A program made the translations under genes and the position numbers. 64,000 nt of DNA. It comes from an uncultured Roseivirga sp. (GTDB lineage Bacteria; Bacteroidota; Bacteroidia; Cytophagales; Cyclobacteriaceae). The notes below the pieces were generated by a model. It was not told the DNA's origin. It ran no database searches and worked only from the letters and a program-made list of their open reading frames with translations. Shown piece after piece: positions 26,867 through 35,852 of the stretch (positions within the stretch are counted from its first letter, which is position 1; every line of letters begins with the position of its first letter). The DNA lies in assembly GCA_947493005.1 (NCBI GenBank), contig CANLOY010000003.1, positions 682,001-746,000 on the forward strand, in the 5' to 3' direction.

Positions 26867-26920
26867 TATTTCTTACCCATTTGTAAAACTACAATTTTTA
26901 TTTCTTACCCATTTGTAAAA
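26867..26920. promoter_or_regulatory. Tandem 22-bp operator-like direct repeats upstream of padR
   Basis: TATTTCTTACCCATTTGTAAAA at 26867-26888 and 26899-26920, identical, 32-bp period; internal TTAC-N6-GTAA dyad. Confidence 0.8.
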
Positions 26921-27094
26921 ATTGATAATAAGTGATTTGAATGTATCGAAACGGCAGTTAAATAAACTGAACCGGGACTACTCACGAATGAGTTAGAAGA
27001 CATTATATAAAGGTTAAACCGGTAGTTTGTCTACAAAATGTCCCGTTTTGGTGATCAGTCGTTAGTTTTAAAAATAACTACCTTTAAATCAGAC

Positions 27095-27679
27095 ATGACC
27101 AAAACAGCAAAACTTTCACTTTGCGCACTTCTCATATTTATGTGTGCCTGCAATCAGTCTATAGATGTTGATCCAGATACTGGTTTTGAGGTTTTTACTA
27201 TTCCAGTCGGTGGACATAGCTCTATTATCAGAAACGAAGCTTTTAACGCTACTGGAGCAAATTTCAGAGTGATCTTTGATGAAAGCGCAAGGTATACACT
27301 GGATGTAGTAGCTGACCAGGAGGACATCAACAAGTTGATCGGCTTTTCTGATTGCGGCCAACACCACCAAAGTGAAAGTGCAAGAATTGGCTGGAGATGG
27401 TTTAACGATGAACTACAAATATTGGCTTACACTTATCGAGAAGGTAATTTATCTTTTGAACTTATGGGAGCCATCCCGTTAAATACTGAAATAAGCCTTT
27501 CTATTCAAATTACCAATAGCAGCTATAAATATACAGGAACAGGGCTAACTCCCGTGACCATACCGAGAACTGCAGACTGCGAAGTCGGTGATAATTACTG
27601 GCTATGGCCATATTTTGGAGGAGATCAGCCTGCCCCTCATGAAATAACCATTAAACTTAAGCGAGAGCTTGTAGAATAG
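27095..27679 (+). CDS. Hypothetical lipoprotein
   Basis: Lipobox-like LLIFMCACNQ; start at 27095. Confidence 0.6.
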   Translation: MTKTAKLSLCALLIFMCACNQSIDVDPDTGFEVFTIPVGGHSSIIRNEAFNATGANFRVIFDESARYTLDVVADQEDINKLIGFSDCGQHHQSESARIGWRWFNDELQILAYTYREGNLSFELMGAIPLNTEISLSIQITNSSYKYTGTGLTPVTIPRTADCEVGDNYWLWPYFGGDQPAPHEITIKLKRELVE

Positions 27680-27735
27680 TATGTTAAAAAATTAAGGTGA
27701 CTTTTGTAAAAGCCACCTTAATATCTCCTAATTAA

Positions 27736-29646
27736 CTACTCAGACTTAGCCAGCAACTCTGCTGTTTCCATCAATCTGATAAACTCTGACCTATACCCCT
27801 CTTTATCTTCTCCCTTCGCTTCTTTTGCCAACTTAATCACCTGCTGGAAATCCATTCGATTTTTATAGTCAGAATCTCTAAGCAACATTCCGAAACCAGC
27901 CACAGCAGCAGACCACCTGAAATTCTGAGATGCTTTATTCAGAGTAACACTTCTTTTCTTAATCACAGTATCCAAATAGATTGATCTCTCTTCATCAGGT
28001 TTTTTATATCGTAGCTTCACAGTCATTAAATCAGTTTGGTTTCCGTTCAGCTTCTCTGGTTTCTTTTCCTGATACTTTAGGTCATCCAACGGCTTAAAAC
28101 CACTCTTCACCCCTACAGGAATAACCTCATACAAAGCTGTTACACTATGTCCGGCACCTAACTCCCCGGCATCCTTTTTATCATTGTTAAAATCCTCATC
28201 ATTCAGTCTTCGATTTTCATAACCAATCAATCGATATGCCTGTACAGTGGCAGGATTAAATTCGACTTGAATTTTCACATCCTTAGCTATAGTGAACAAC
28301 GTTCCTCCAAATTCATTCACCAAGACCTTTTTTGCCTCCAGTATATTATCTATATAAGCATGGTTTCCATTCCCTTTATCTGCCAGAATCTCCATCTTAG
28401 AGTCCTTGTAATTCCCCATTCCATATCCTAACACCGTAAGAAACACCCCACTCTTCCGCTTTTCCTCTATCAGGTCTTCCATTTGCTTGTCGCTAGAAGC
28501 TCCAACATTGAAATCTCCATCAGTAGCAAGAATTATTCTGTTATTTCCTCCTTCTATGAAATTCTCTTGTGCGATTTTATAAGCTAACTGAATTCCAGCA
28601 CCTCCGGCAGTAGAACCTCCTGCATTCAGCTTATTCAAAGACTTCAGAATTTTTGATTTTTCGTTCCCCGGAGTCGACTCCAACACTTCACCTGCAGCAC
28701 CTGCATACACTACAATGGCCACCCTGTCTTCCGGCCTTAGCTCATTAACAAGAAGCTTAAATGACTTCTTGAGGAGTGGCAATTTATTTGGCGCACTCAT
28801 GGAACCAGAGACATCCAATAAAAACACAATGTTTGACGGAGGTAGATTATCCATTTCTATACGCTCTCCCTGAACCCCAATATGCACCAACTGATGACTC
28901 CAATTCCAAGGTGCAATAGAAACCTCGTGCTCCACCCCAAATGGATGACTCCCTTTGGGTGAGCCATAATCATAATTGAAATAATTAATCATCTCTTCAA
29001 TCTTTACAGCATCTACCGGAGGCAACTGACCGCTATTGATAAATCTGCGCACATTACTATAAGAAGCAGCATCAACATCAATAGAAAACGTACTGTAAGG
29101 ATTCTTCCATGGTGACTTAAAACCATTTTCATTGATCTCGGCATAGGATTCATTGCTGACCTGCCCATAACCCTGAAAGTACGTAGACCTAAGGTCTGCA
29201 CTTGGTAGCAACATATGTTTTCCTTCAATACTGAAGGCTTTATCATCACTATTCATGGGCATATACATCTTTGCTAGTTTACGACTAGCATTGCTATCAG
29301 TAGTGACATTACCTACAATAACCTCCTCCAACTCTTCTAAAACCAAACTCAGAATCAGGGAAACGTTGTATACATTGGACTCCGTTAACACCACTTCTTT
29401 CCTTTTGTAACCCATAATGCTAAACACCAGCTTCCCTTTATTTTTCAGCACCTTCAAGCTGTACTCTCCTTTTGAACTCGTTATTACACTGCTCTTTGAG
29501 CCTTTTAAAAAAACATTCACACCTGAGATAGGCTGACCATTATCAGCACGAACTACCCTCCCTGTTATTATTCTTTCAAAATTTTCTTCAACCGGATTAT
29601 GGAATCCAATCAAAAGTGTCATCATAATGATTATTATCTGCTTCAT
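27736..29646 (-). CDS. VWA domain protein (YfbK-like) with carboxypeptidase-regulatory-like domain
   Basis: ITGRVVRADNGQPISGVNVFLKGS; VWA MIDAS NIVFLLDVSGSMSAPNKL; start at 29646. Confidence 0.92.
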   Translation of the reverse strand: MKQIIIIMMTLLIGFHNPVEENFERIITGRVVRADNGQPISGVNVFLKGSKSSVITSSKGEYSLKVLKNKGKLVFSIMGYKRKEVVLTESNVYNVSLILSLVLEELEEVIVGNVTTDSNASRKLAKMYMPMNSDDKAFSIEGKHMLLPSADLRSTYFQGYGQVSNESYAEINENGFKSPWKNPYSTFSIDVDAASYSNVRRFINSGQLPPVDAVKIEEMINYFNYDYGSPKGSHPFGVEHEVSIAPWNWSHQLVHIGVQGERIEMDNLPPSNIVFLLDVSGSMSAPNKLPLLKKSFKLLVNELRPEDRVAIVVYAGAAGEVLESTPGNEKSKILKSLNKLNAGGSTAGGAGIQLAYKIAQENFIEGGNNRIILATDGDFNVGASSDKQMEDLIEEKRKSGVFLTVLGYGMGNYKDSKMEILADKGNGNHAYIDNILEAKKVLVNEFGGTLFTIAKDVKIQVEFNPATVQAYRLIGYENRRLNDEDFNNDKKDAGELGAGHSVTALYEVIPVGVKSGFKPLDDLKYQEKKPEKLNGNQTDLMTVKLRYKKPDEERSIYLDTVIKKRSVTLNKASQNFRWSAAVAGFGMLLRDSDYKNRMDFQQVIKLAKEAKGEDKEGYRSEFIRLMETAELLAKSE

Positions 29647-29747
29647 GACTATCGATTTAGATTTAAAATTCTTTATCAACAGGATGCGGCACAGAACTTG
29701 ATTCCATAAATGAGGAGTAAAAAAGTTTTAAATTCCGTTTATACTAT

Positions 29748-30341
29748 TTGAAAAAGACATCGACAGATATCGCCCAACTCACCGATCTTGAGATAGTGAC
29801 TTTGTACAAGCAAAGCGAAGATAAGGACACTGTTGGAACTCTATTCAAGCGCTATATGTCGCTTGTATATGGTGTTTGCCTCAAGTATTTAAAAGAAAGA
29901 GAACCTGCAAAAGATATGACCATGCAGGTTTTTGAAAAACTCCTGACCAACCTTAAATCTCAACAAATTCAGAATTTCAAGAGCTGGTTGTATGTTTTAA
30001 CCAAAAATGAATGTCTGATGTTTTTGAGAAGAAACGCAAGATTGAATGGTAAGACGGATACTATAAATGGAACTCAACTTATGGAATTATCCGTTGCAAC
30101 GCATCATGAAGATGAGCAACTCAATGAAGACATAGATAAATTGGAGTCCTGCATTGGAAATTTAGGTATTGAACAACAGCAATGTATTAAGTTATTCTAC
30201 CTTGAAAAAAAGTGCTATCAGGAAGTATGTGAAATTACAGGTTATGAAATGAAGAAGGTAAAGAGCTACCTCCAAAATGGACGAAGAAACCTGAAATTAT
30301 GTATTGAAAAATTACGTGAACAAGAAGAGCAGACATATTGA
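29748..30341 (+). CDS. ECF-like RNA polymerase sigma-70 factor
   Basis: LFKRYMSLVYGVCLKYLKEREPAKDMTMQVFEKLL (region 2), LGIEQQQCIKLFYLEKKCYQEVCEITGYEMKKVKSYLQNGRRNL (region 4). Confidence 0.93.
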   Translation: MKKTSTDIAQLTDLEIVTLYKQSEDKDTVGTLFKRYMSLVYGVCLKYLKEREPAKDMTMQVFEKLLTNLKSQQIQNFKSWLYVLTKNECLMFLRRNARLNGKTDTINGTQLMELSVATHHEDEQLNEDIDKLESCIGNLGIEQQQCIKLFYLEKKCYQEVCEITGYEMKKVKSYLQNGRRNLKLCIEKLREQEEQTY

Positions 30342-31575
30342 AGAATTGACCCCTGAAGTTATTCAGGCATACCACTCTGGCAAGCTGACATCTAAAGAGA
30401 TGCATCAGGTAGAATTACTTATGCTTGAAAATCCATTTTATGAAGATGGACTGGAAGGTTTGCAAATTTTGGAATCAACAATATTGGAAGCTGACCTTCG
30501 GGAATTATCCGAAAAAATAGACAAGTCGACAAAAAAAGAGAGAACAGGATTCTGGACATTTTATACAAGGACAGCTGCGGCTATCCTGCTATTGATGAGT
30601 TTTGCAACTCTTTTCTATTTCTCTAAACAACAATCTCAACTACCTACAAAAAATTTAAGCGAACTGGACGAGGAAAAAGATAAGCTCTATAGCAATTCAA
30701 CCTCTAAAACTTTGAGTACCGATTCTATTGAAGCTGAAGTTTCAAATTCACAAATCAAGGAGTATAATATCATAGAAGAGCAAAATCCAGAACTGGAAGA
30801 GATTGAAACAAGGATTGAACCTAAGCCAGTCACACCTCCTAACGCTAACAACATTACCAAACTCCAACCTATACCTCAAAGAGTTAACCCATTGGTGAAG
30901 GATTCCAATGAGAATAATAACTACACCATTGATCAATCTATTAAGCAGGAAACAAGAAAAATTGAATTGCCCAAAGCAATGAGTCTTCAATTGAAACTGA
31001 AGCAAGAAGGTTTGGTTAGCAAGGATCAACAAGATGATAAATCTGTAGGCATTAAAACTGACACAATTCTGACCACTCTCAACAGAATGTCTGCCTCTAC
31101 GATAGATTCGTCTAAAGGCAAAAAGATTTGGTTAAGAGGGCATTTTAAACCTATTATAGACAGTGCTACATTATTGAAAGAGGGGGGATTTTCCGAATCA
31201 AACAATGCTGGAGAGGCTTTAGTAGGTAAGGTTCGAGGAGTCAGAGTAAGTCCTGAAAAAAATGAAATATCTACCTACACTTCTACTAAGCCAGAAATCG
31301 GTTACCCGAAGTTCAATCGCTACCTAAGAAAAAACCTCAAATATCCGGAAGCCGCTCGAGAGAAAAAGATCAGAGGTCGGGTGACAGTTCAATTCCGCGT
31401 AAGTGAAACCGGGACTTTGTCAAATTTCCAGATCATCAATGGCTTAGGCTACGGTTGTGACGAGGAAGCTATTCGACTCATAAAAGAAGGACCTAAATGG
31501 CTTCCCAAAACAGAGGGGCCTTTAAAAAGATCCGTAAGCTCTACTGTAAGAATTAAAGTCAGATTCAAGCCTTAA
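30304..31575 (+). CDS. Membrane anti-sigma-like protein fused to a TonB C-terminal domain
   Basis: Overlaps the sigma gene; one TM (TAAAILLLMSFATLFYF); C-terminal KNLKYPEAAREKKIRGRVTVQFRVSETGTLSNFQIINGLGYGCDEEAIRLI TonB domain. Confidence 0.85.
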   Translation: MKNYVNKKSRHIEELTPEVIQAYHSGKLTSKEMHQVELLMLENPFYEDGLEGLQILESTILEADLRELSEKIDKSTKKERTGFWTFYTRTAAAILLLMSFATLFYFSKQQSQLPTKNLSELDEEKDKLYSNSTSKTLSTDSIEAEVSNSQIKEYNIIEEQNPELEEIETRIEPKPVTPPNANNITKLQPIPQRVNPLVKDSNENNNYTIDQSIKQETRKIELPKAMSLQLKLKQEGLVSKDQQDDKSVGIKTDTILTTLNRMSASTIDSSKGKKIWLRGHFKPIIDSATLLKEGGFSESNNAGEALVGKVRGVRVSPEKNEISTYTSTKPEIGYPKFNRYLRKNLKYPEAAREKKIRGRVTVQFRVSETGTLSNFQIINGLGYGCDEEAIRLIKEGPKWLPKTEGPLKRSVSSTVRIKVRFKP

Positions 31576-31696
31576 TACCTAAATAGCTTACGTCAAAGCC
31601 CACACTTTACAATTCTAATACGCATCATAGTATCCGTTCGATAAAACGTAAGTCCTTTCATTATTTAGAAAGTATTCTACAACAACAAATTTATAT

Positions 31697-31720
31697 ATGT
31701 GTATAACACATATTTTTTAA
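31697..31720. promoter_or_regulatory. 8-bp perfect inverted repeat followed by T-run in the long AT-rich spacer
   Basis: ATATGTGT-ATA-ACACATAT-TTTTT. Confidence 0.4.
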
Positions 31721-31941
31721 TTGGAAAATTAGATAAGATTTTATTTTTGATCTTTATATTTTTTCTTTTACATTCATAAGTAACAATTAATTCATTAATA
31801 ATTACATTAATAGAACACACTAATTCTCAATAAACCAGACTACTCTACCTCCCAATAAGATCAGGGAGCTTAAAAGATTTATTTCAATGCATTAAATAAA
31901 TACAAGCAAATTTTAATCATTTATTACTTAACCAAATTATC

Positions 31942-32148
31942 ATGAAAAAAAGAAGATTATATTCATCAATCGCGGCCTTGAGCCTTTTTGTAGCAGCAAT
32001 GACTTTCGGTCCACTTGTTAACGGAGCGGCTGTTATAGGCGAAGGTGATGAAGAAACACCTTGTAAATACGATCCAGGAGACAAATGTAGCACTGAAATA
32101 GCTCCTGGAATTACTGTCGAATTAACAAATTATGACGAAAGGGACTAA
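31942..32148 (+). CDS. Small secreted peptide, CX7C
   Basis: MKKRRLYSSIAALSLFVAAMTFGPLVNGAAVIGEGDEETPCKYDPGDKCSTEIAPGITVELTNYDERD; clear signal peptide, short acidic mature part; position resembles NVEALA-type peptide genes. Confidence 0.75.
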   Translation: MKKRRLYSSIAALSLFVAAMTFGPLVNGAAVIGEGDEETPCKYDPGDKCSTEIAPGITVELTNYDERD

Positions 32149-32155
32149 TATGACC

Positions 32156-32179
32156 TTAGGGGAGAGAAATCTCCCCTAA
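32156..32179. promoter_or_regulatory. Strong RNA hairpin with GAAA tetraloop between peptide and lipoprotein genes
   Basis: TTAGGGGAGA-GAAA-TCTCCCCTAA, 10-bp perfect stem, no downstream T-tract. Confidence 0.8.
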
Positions 32180-32241
32180 AAATTCTATTACCACAAAAGA
32201 GACTCCTTTTTCCAAATCAACATACATAATTCATTACTTCG

Positions 32242-33303
32242 ATGAAGTACCTCAGAAAGTACTTGAAATTCACTCTTTTATTTTTCGCATTAGGCTGTTC
32301 TAGTAACAATCATGGAATATCGTTTGACGAAAACGCTGAACATTTCTCCGAATTTGAAGAAAACATCAGCCTATCACTTCAAACACTTGGTGTATTCAAC
32401 CGCTATACTCCGAGCATAATATTACCTCATGATTCTATTATTTTCTTAATACCAATACAAACTCAAAAACAATGGATAGAACTCTATTCTATCCATCAGA
32501 AAAAGGTCATTAAAAGACACCTGAAATATGGCAGAGGCCCAAATGAAGCCCTAAGTGCATTTTCTTCTGGTATTTCAAATGATTCACTCTGGATACATGA
32601 CCTCACCCTTTCCAGAATTGTAAAATATAAACTCGAAGACCTGTTAACTAATGATTCACCACCTGCTAGCCTTTATAAACTATCAGAATCTTTCTATTCC
32701 TCTAAAATGTTAAATGACTCTATTCTTGTAGGCAGCGGAATGGCAAAAACTGCTCACAAGCTTCAGTTTTACAATATATACACTGGAGAGCTTACAAATG
32801 TCGGAGGGACGTATAACATCCCCAAAAGTGTCCCTGTTCCTGCAGCCAAAGATGCGCTCACCGCGTATGTCAATGTCCGAAATTCAGATGAAGGAGCCGA
32901 CTTGGCTCTTATTGGTCGCTATACAGATGCGGTAGAGTTTTTTGACTCAAAGAACAACTTATCAGGATTCACTATTCAAGGACCTTATAGTTTCAATCCA
33001 ACTTTTGATATAGGAACAAGAAATAAGACCTTCTTCATGAAGAAAAGGGCAGATACAAAAAAGGCTTATGTCAATTCGATTGCTACACAAGACAATATTT
33101 ATGCATTGTATTCTGGCGGACTCAGAAACGAGGGCAGGAAATGGGCTGAAGGACAGTTTTTACATGTCTTCGACTGGCAAGGCACTCCAAAAGCCTCATA
33201 CAACCTAGGAAAGCATGTTTATGGTTATGGTATTGATGGCCACAACAATAGAATATATGTTTATTCAGAAGAAAATGGTGAAATACTTTATGCGAACCTT
33301 TAA
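32242..33303 (+). CDS. BF3164-like (TolB-like 6-bladed propeller) lipoprotein
   Basis: Lipobox FFALGCSS; KRHLKYGRGPNEALSAFSSGISNDSLWIHDLTLSRIVKY; repeated propeller-like strands. Confidence 0.75.
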   Translation: MKYLRKYLKFTLLFFALGCSSNNHGISFDENAEHFSEFEENISLSLQTLGVFNRYTPSIILPHDSIIFLIPIQTQKQWIELYSIHQKKVIKRHLKYGRGPNEALSAFSSGISNDSLWIHDLTLSRIVKYKLEDLLTNDSPPASLYKLSESFYSSKMLNDSILVGSGMAKTAHKLQFYNIYTGELTNVGGTYNIPKSVPVPAAKDALTAYVNVRNSDEGADLALIGRYTDAVEFFDSKNNLSGFTIQGPYSFNPTFDIGTRNKTFFMKKRADTKKAYVNSIATQDNIYALYSGGLRNEGRKWAEGQFLHVFDWQGTPKASYNLGKHVYGYGIDGHNNRIYVYSEENGEILYANL

Positions 33304-33862
33304 GATTTCCAACCCTTTCAAACTTCTCTTGCTCACTTTTGCAATGTCAGTGTTCTTCAGTTCATGTAGTCAAAGTAGATTTACTTCTGAACAGCAGGCA
33401 AAGATCAAAGAGTTAATGGGTAAAAAACTGGCATTCCCTGATGATCTAACGCTCTATTCAATTAAGGATCAAAAAGAGTTCCCTGGCCTAAAACTAAGTG
33501 ATGAAAAAGCCTTTCGCTTTGTCTCCTATATAGATGCTTCTTGCGGTACCTGCATCACTGAATTAACTAAGTGGGATAGTCTGATTAACAACCAGAACAA
33601 TGAAAACCTTGAATATCTCTTTATTCTTAAGTCTTATGATGATTTTGAAATATTCAAGTTTATGACACAGGATGTTAATTATCAAAATGTTCAAACAGTG
33701 ATACTAGATAAGAGAGAGACATTCTACCAAGAAAATGACATACCATATGATAAGGCGCTTCAGAGCTATCTGATTAACAGCGACAATGAAATTATCGGGG
33801 TTGGAAACCCCGTATTCTCGGAATCAATTATGGACTCTTATCTAAAACTGATGAGCGATTAA
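33290..33862 (+). CDS. Lipoprotein with CxxC thioredoxin-like region
   Basis: Lipobox FFSSCSQ; FVSYIDASCGTCITELTKWDSL; ATG at 33290 overlaps the stop of the propeller gene. Confidence 0.7.
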   Translation: MRTFKISNPFKLLLLTFAMSVFFSSCSQSRFTSEQQAKIKELMGKKLAFPDDLTLYSIKDQKEFPGLKLSDEKAFRFVSYIDASCGTCITELTKWDSLINNQNNENLEYLFILKSYDDFEIFKFMTQDVNYQNVQTVILDKRETFYQENDIPYDKALQSYLINSDNEIIGVGNPVFSESIMDSYLKLMSD

Positions 33863-33901
33863 AAATACTTAGGGGACATCTTAACTATCATAGTAGTCGA
33901 A

Positions 33902-33948
33902 AAGCCTATAGACCCTCCTGAAATATGGAGCCTATAGGCTTCCTTTTT
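33902..33948. terminator. Terminator between convergent lipoprotein operon and aroF
   Basis: AAGCCTATAG...CTATAGGCTT followed by CCTTTTTT. Confidence 0.75.
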
Positions 33949-34961
33949 TAAAAGCTCTTTCTGAGTTCAAAAGTCTTTCGCATTCTATCAATTAACCGAT
34001 TTGACTCTGCAAAGTTCAAAGTTTGCTGACCATCGGAATATGCTTCTTCTGGTTTTTCATGAGACTCAAAAATCACACCATCTGCGCCAGCCATAATACT
34101 AGCTAGGGCAATGGCTTCTACGTGATTTCTAATGCCTATTCCATGAGAAGGATCTGCGATAACAGGAAGGTGCGTCTTTTCCTTTAAAACAGCTACCGCA
34201 TTCAAATCCATTGTATTTCGTGTTGCCTTCTCATAAGTCCTAATCCCCCTTTCACAAAGCAAAAGCCTTTCATTTCCTCCGCTAAACACATATTCTGCTG
34301 ATGATAAAAGCTCATCTATCGTACCTGATATCCCTCTTTTTATCATGACAGGCTTATCAGTATTCTTTCCTAATTCATCAAGCAGATTGAAGTTTTGGGT
34401 ATTTCTGGCTCCTACCTGATAAATATCTACATACGGATCCATTTCCGCTATCTGAGAAACCTGCATGACTTCTGTAATGATTTTCATCCCAGCCTCTTTG
34501 GCTAATTCATACCATAAACGAAGCCCTTCAATTCCCAAGCCCCTGAAAGAATAGGGAGAACTTCTAGGTTTATAAACCCCTCCCCTCATAATCGTAATCC
34601 CTTGTTCTTTTAAGTGCGCAATGGTTTTACGAATCTGGTCTTCACCTTCAATAGAACATGGGCCTGCCATTATCTGGAAACCACCCTCCTCTATTACTAT
34701 ACCATCTCCGAGGTCAATGATTGTAGGGTTTACCTTCCATTTTCTGGAAACCAACTTAAAGTCATCAGAGACAATATGGATATCCTTAATACCATCCATA
34801 GAGCCTATGGAGCGAATATCAAAGTCCTTTTTGCCAGTTCCCACCAGGTAATCCCCTTTTTGAGTTTTAACTTCTGTCGGCTTGTACTTAAGCCCTTTTA
34901 CCCTATTGATAATCGCTTCTTTCTGAGCGTCTTTTATATCTTGTTCAAATTGTATAATCAT
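33948..34961 (-). CDS. aroF: 3-deoxy-7-phosphoheptulonate synthase (AroF type, ferredoxin-like N-terminus)
   Basis: FQIMAGPCSIEGEDQIRKT, GGVYKPRSSPYSFRGLG, DPSHGIGIRNHV. Confidence 0.95.
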   Translation of the reverse strand: MIIQFEQDIKDAQKEAIINRVKGLKYKPTEVKTQKGDYLVGTGKKDFDIRSIGSMDGIKDIHIVSDDFKLVSRKWKVNPTIIDLGDGIVIEEGGFQIMAGPCSIEGEDQIRKTIAHLKEQGITIMRGGVYKPRSSPYSFRGLGIEGLRLWYELAKEAGMKIITEVMQVSQIAEMDPYVDIYQVGARNTQNFNLLDELGKNTDKPVMIKRGISGTIDELLSSAEYVFSGGNERLLLCERGIRTYEKATRNTMDLNAVAVLKEKTHLPVIADPSHGIGIRNHVEAIALASIMAGADGVIFESHEKPEEAYSDGQQTLNFAESNRLIDRMRKTFELRKSF

Positions 34962-35030
34962 AACTATAGTCTACAGTCGATAGTTAATTGTCAATAGCCT
35001 GATTCAGAACCATTAATAACTAACCTAAAA

Positions 35031-35810
35031 CTAGCTTAATACCTGTTTAATAAAATCATCAATGCCTCTTGTTAAACCTTTATCTCCTGCTTGCGCCATT
35101 GCTTTGATAAAGGCACTACCTATAATAGCTCCATTGGCATGATTGCATGCTTTGTCAAAAGTTTCTTTATTGGAGATTCCGAAACCAATGAGCCTTGGAT
35201 TATTAAGGTTCATAGCATTTACTCTTTCAAAATAAGCTTCCTGCTCTCCACTAATACCTGTTTTAGCACCCGTTGTACTAGCCGATGACACCATGTAGAT
35301 GAATCCATTTGAATTCTTGTCTATTTCATAAATCCTATCTTCTGATGTCTGAGGTGTAATCAGAAAAATATTGAAGAGACCATGTTTGTCAAAAACAGGT
35401 TTGTACAGTTCCATATACTCATACATTGGCAAGTCAGGAAGTATCAAACCATCAATTCCCATCTCTTCACATTTCTGACAGAAAGGCTCTATACCATATT
35501 GAATGATTGGGTTTATATACCCCATCAAAACAATTGGAATGCTCACCTTTTCGCGAATACCCTCAAGCTGTTTGAGTAAAAGCTCGAGTGTCATTCCATT
35601 GCTCAAAGCAACTCCATTGCTTTCTTGTATTGTAGGACCGTCCGCTACAGGGTCCGAAAAAGGAATACCTACTTCAATCAAATCAGCACCCGACTTTTCC
35701 AAACCTTTCATAATAGTAACAGTACTATCAACTTCAGGATATCCAGCAGTGAAGTATACATTCAAAACCCGTTCGGATTTTCTTTTAAAAAGCTCTTCTA
35801 TTCTATTCAT
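35031..35810 (-). CDS. trpA: Tryptophan synthase alpha subunit
   Basis: LIEVGIPFSDPVADGPTIQ. Confidence 0.97.
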   Translation of the reverse strand: MNRIEELFKRKSERVLNVYFTAGYPEVDSTVTIMKGLEKSGADLIEVGIPFSDPVADGPTIQESNGVALSNGMTLELLLKQLEGIREKVSIPIVLMGYINPIIQYGIEPFCQKCEEMGIDGLILPDLPMYEYMELYKPVFDKHGLFNIFLITPQTSEDRIYEIDKNSNGFIYMVSSASTTGAKTGISGEQEAYFERVNAMNLNNPRLIGFGISNKETFDKACNHANGAIIGSAFIKAMAQAGDKGLTRGIDDFIKQVLS

Positions 35811-35852
35811 TCTAGCAATGTGTGATGAGAATTATGTATTTCTTTATTCCTC

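Noticed and set aside
33215-33289. N-terminal extension MFMVMVLMATT... of the CxxC lipoprotein
   Set aside because: Reading within the upstream propeller gene; ATG 33290 gives a proper lipoprotein signal peptide.
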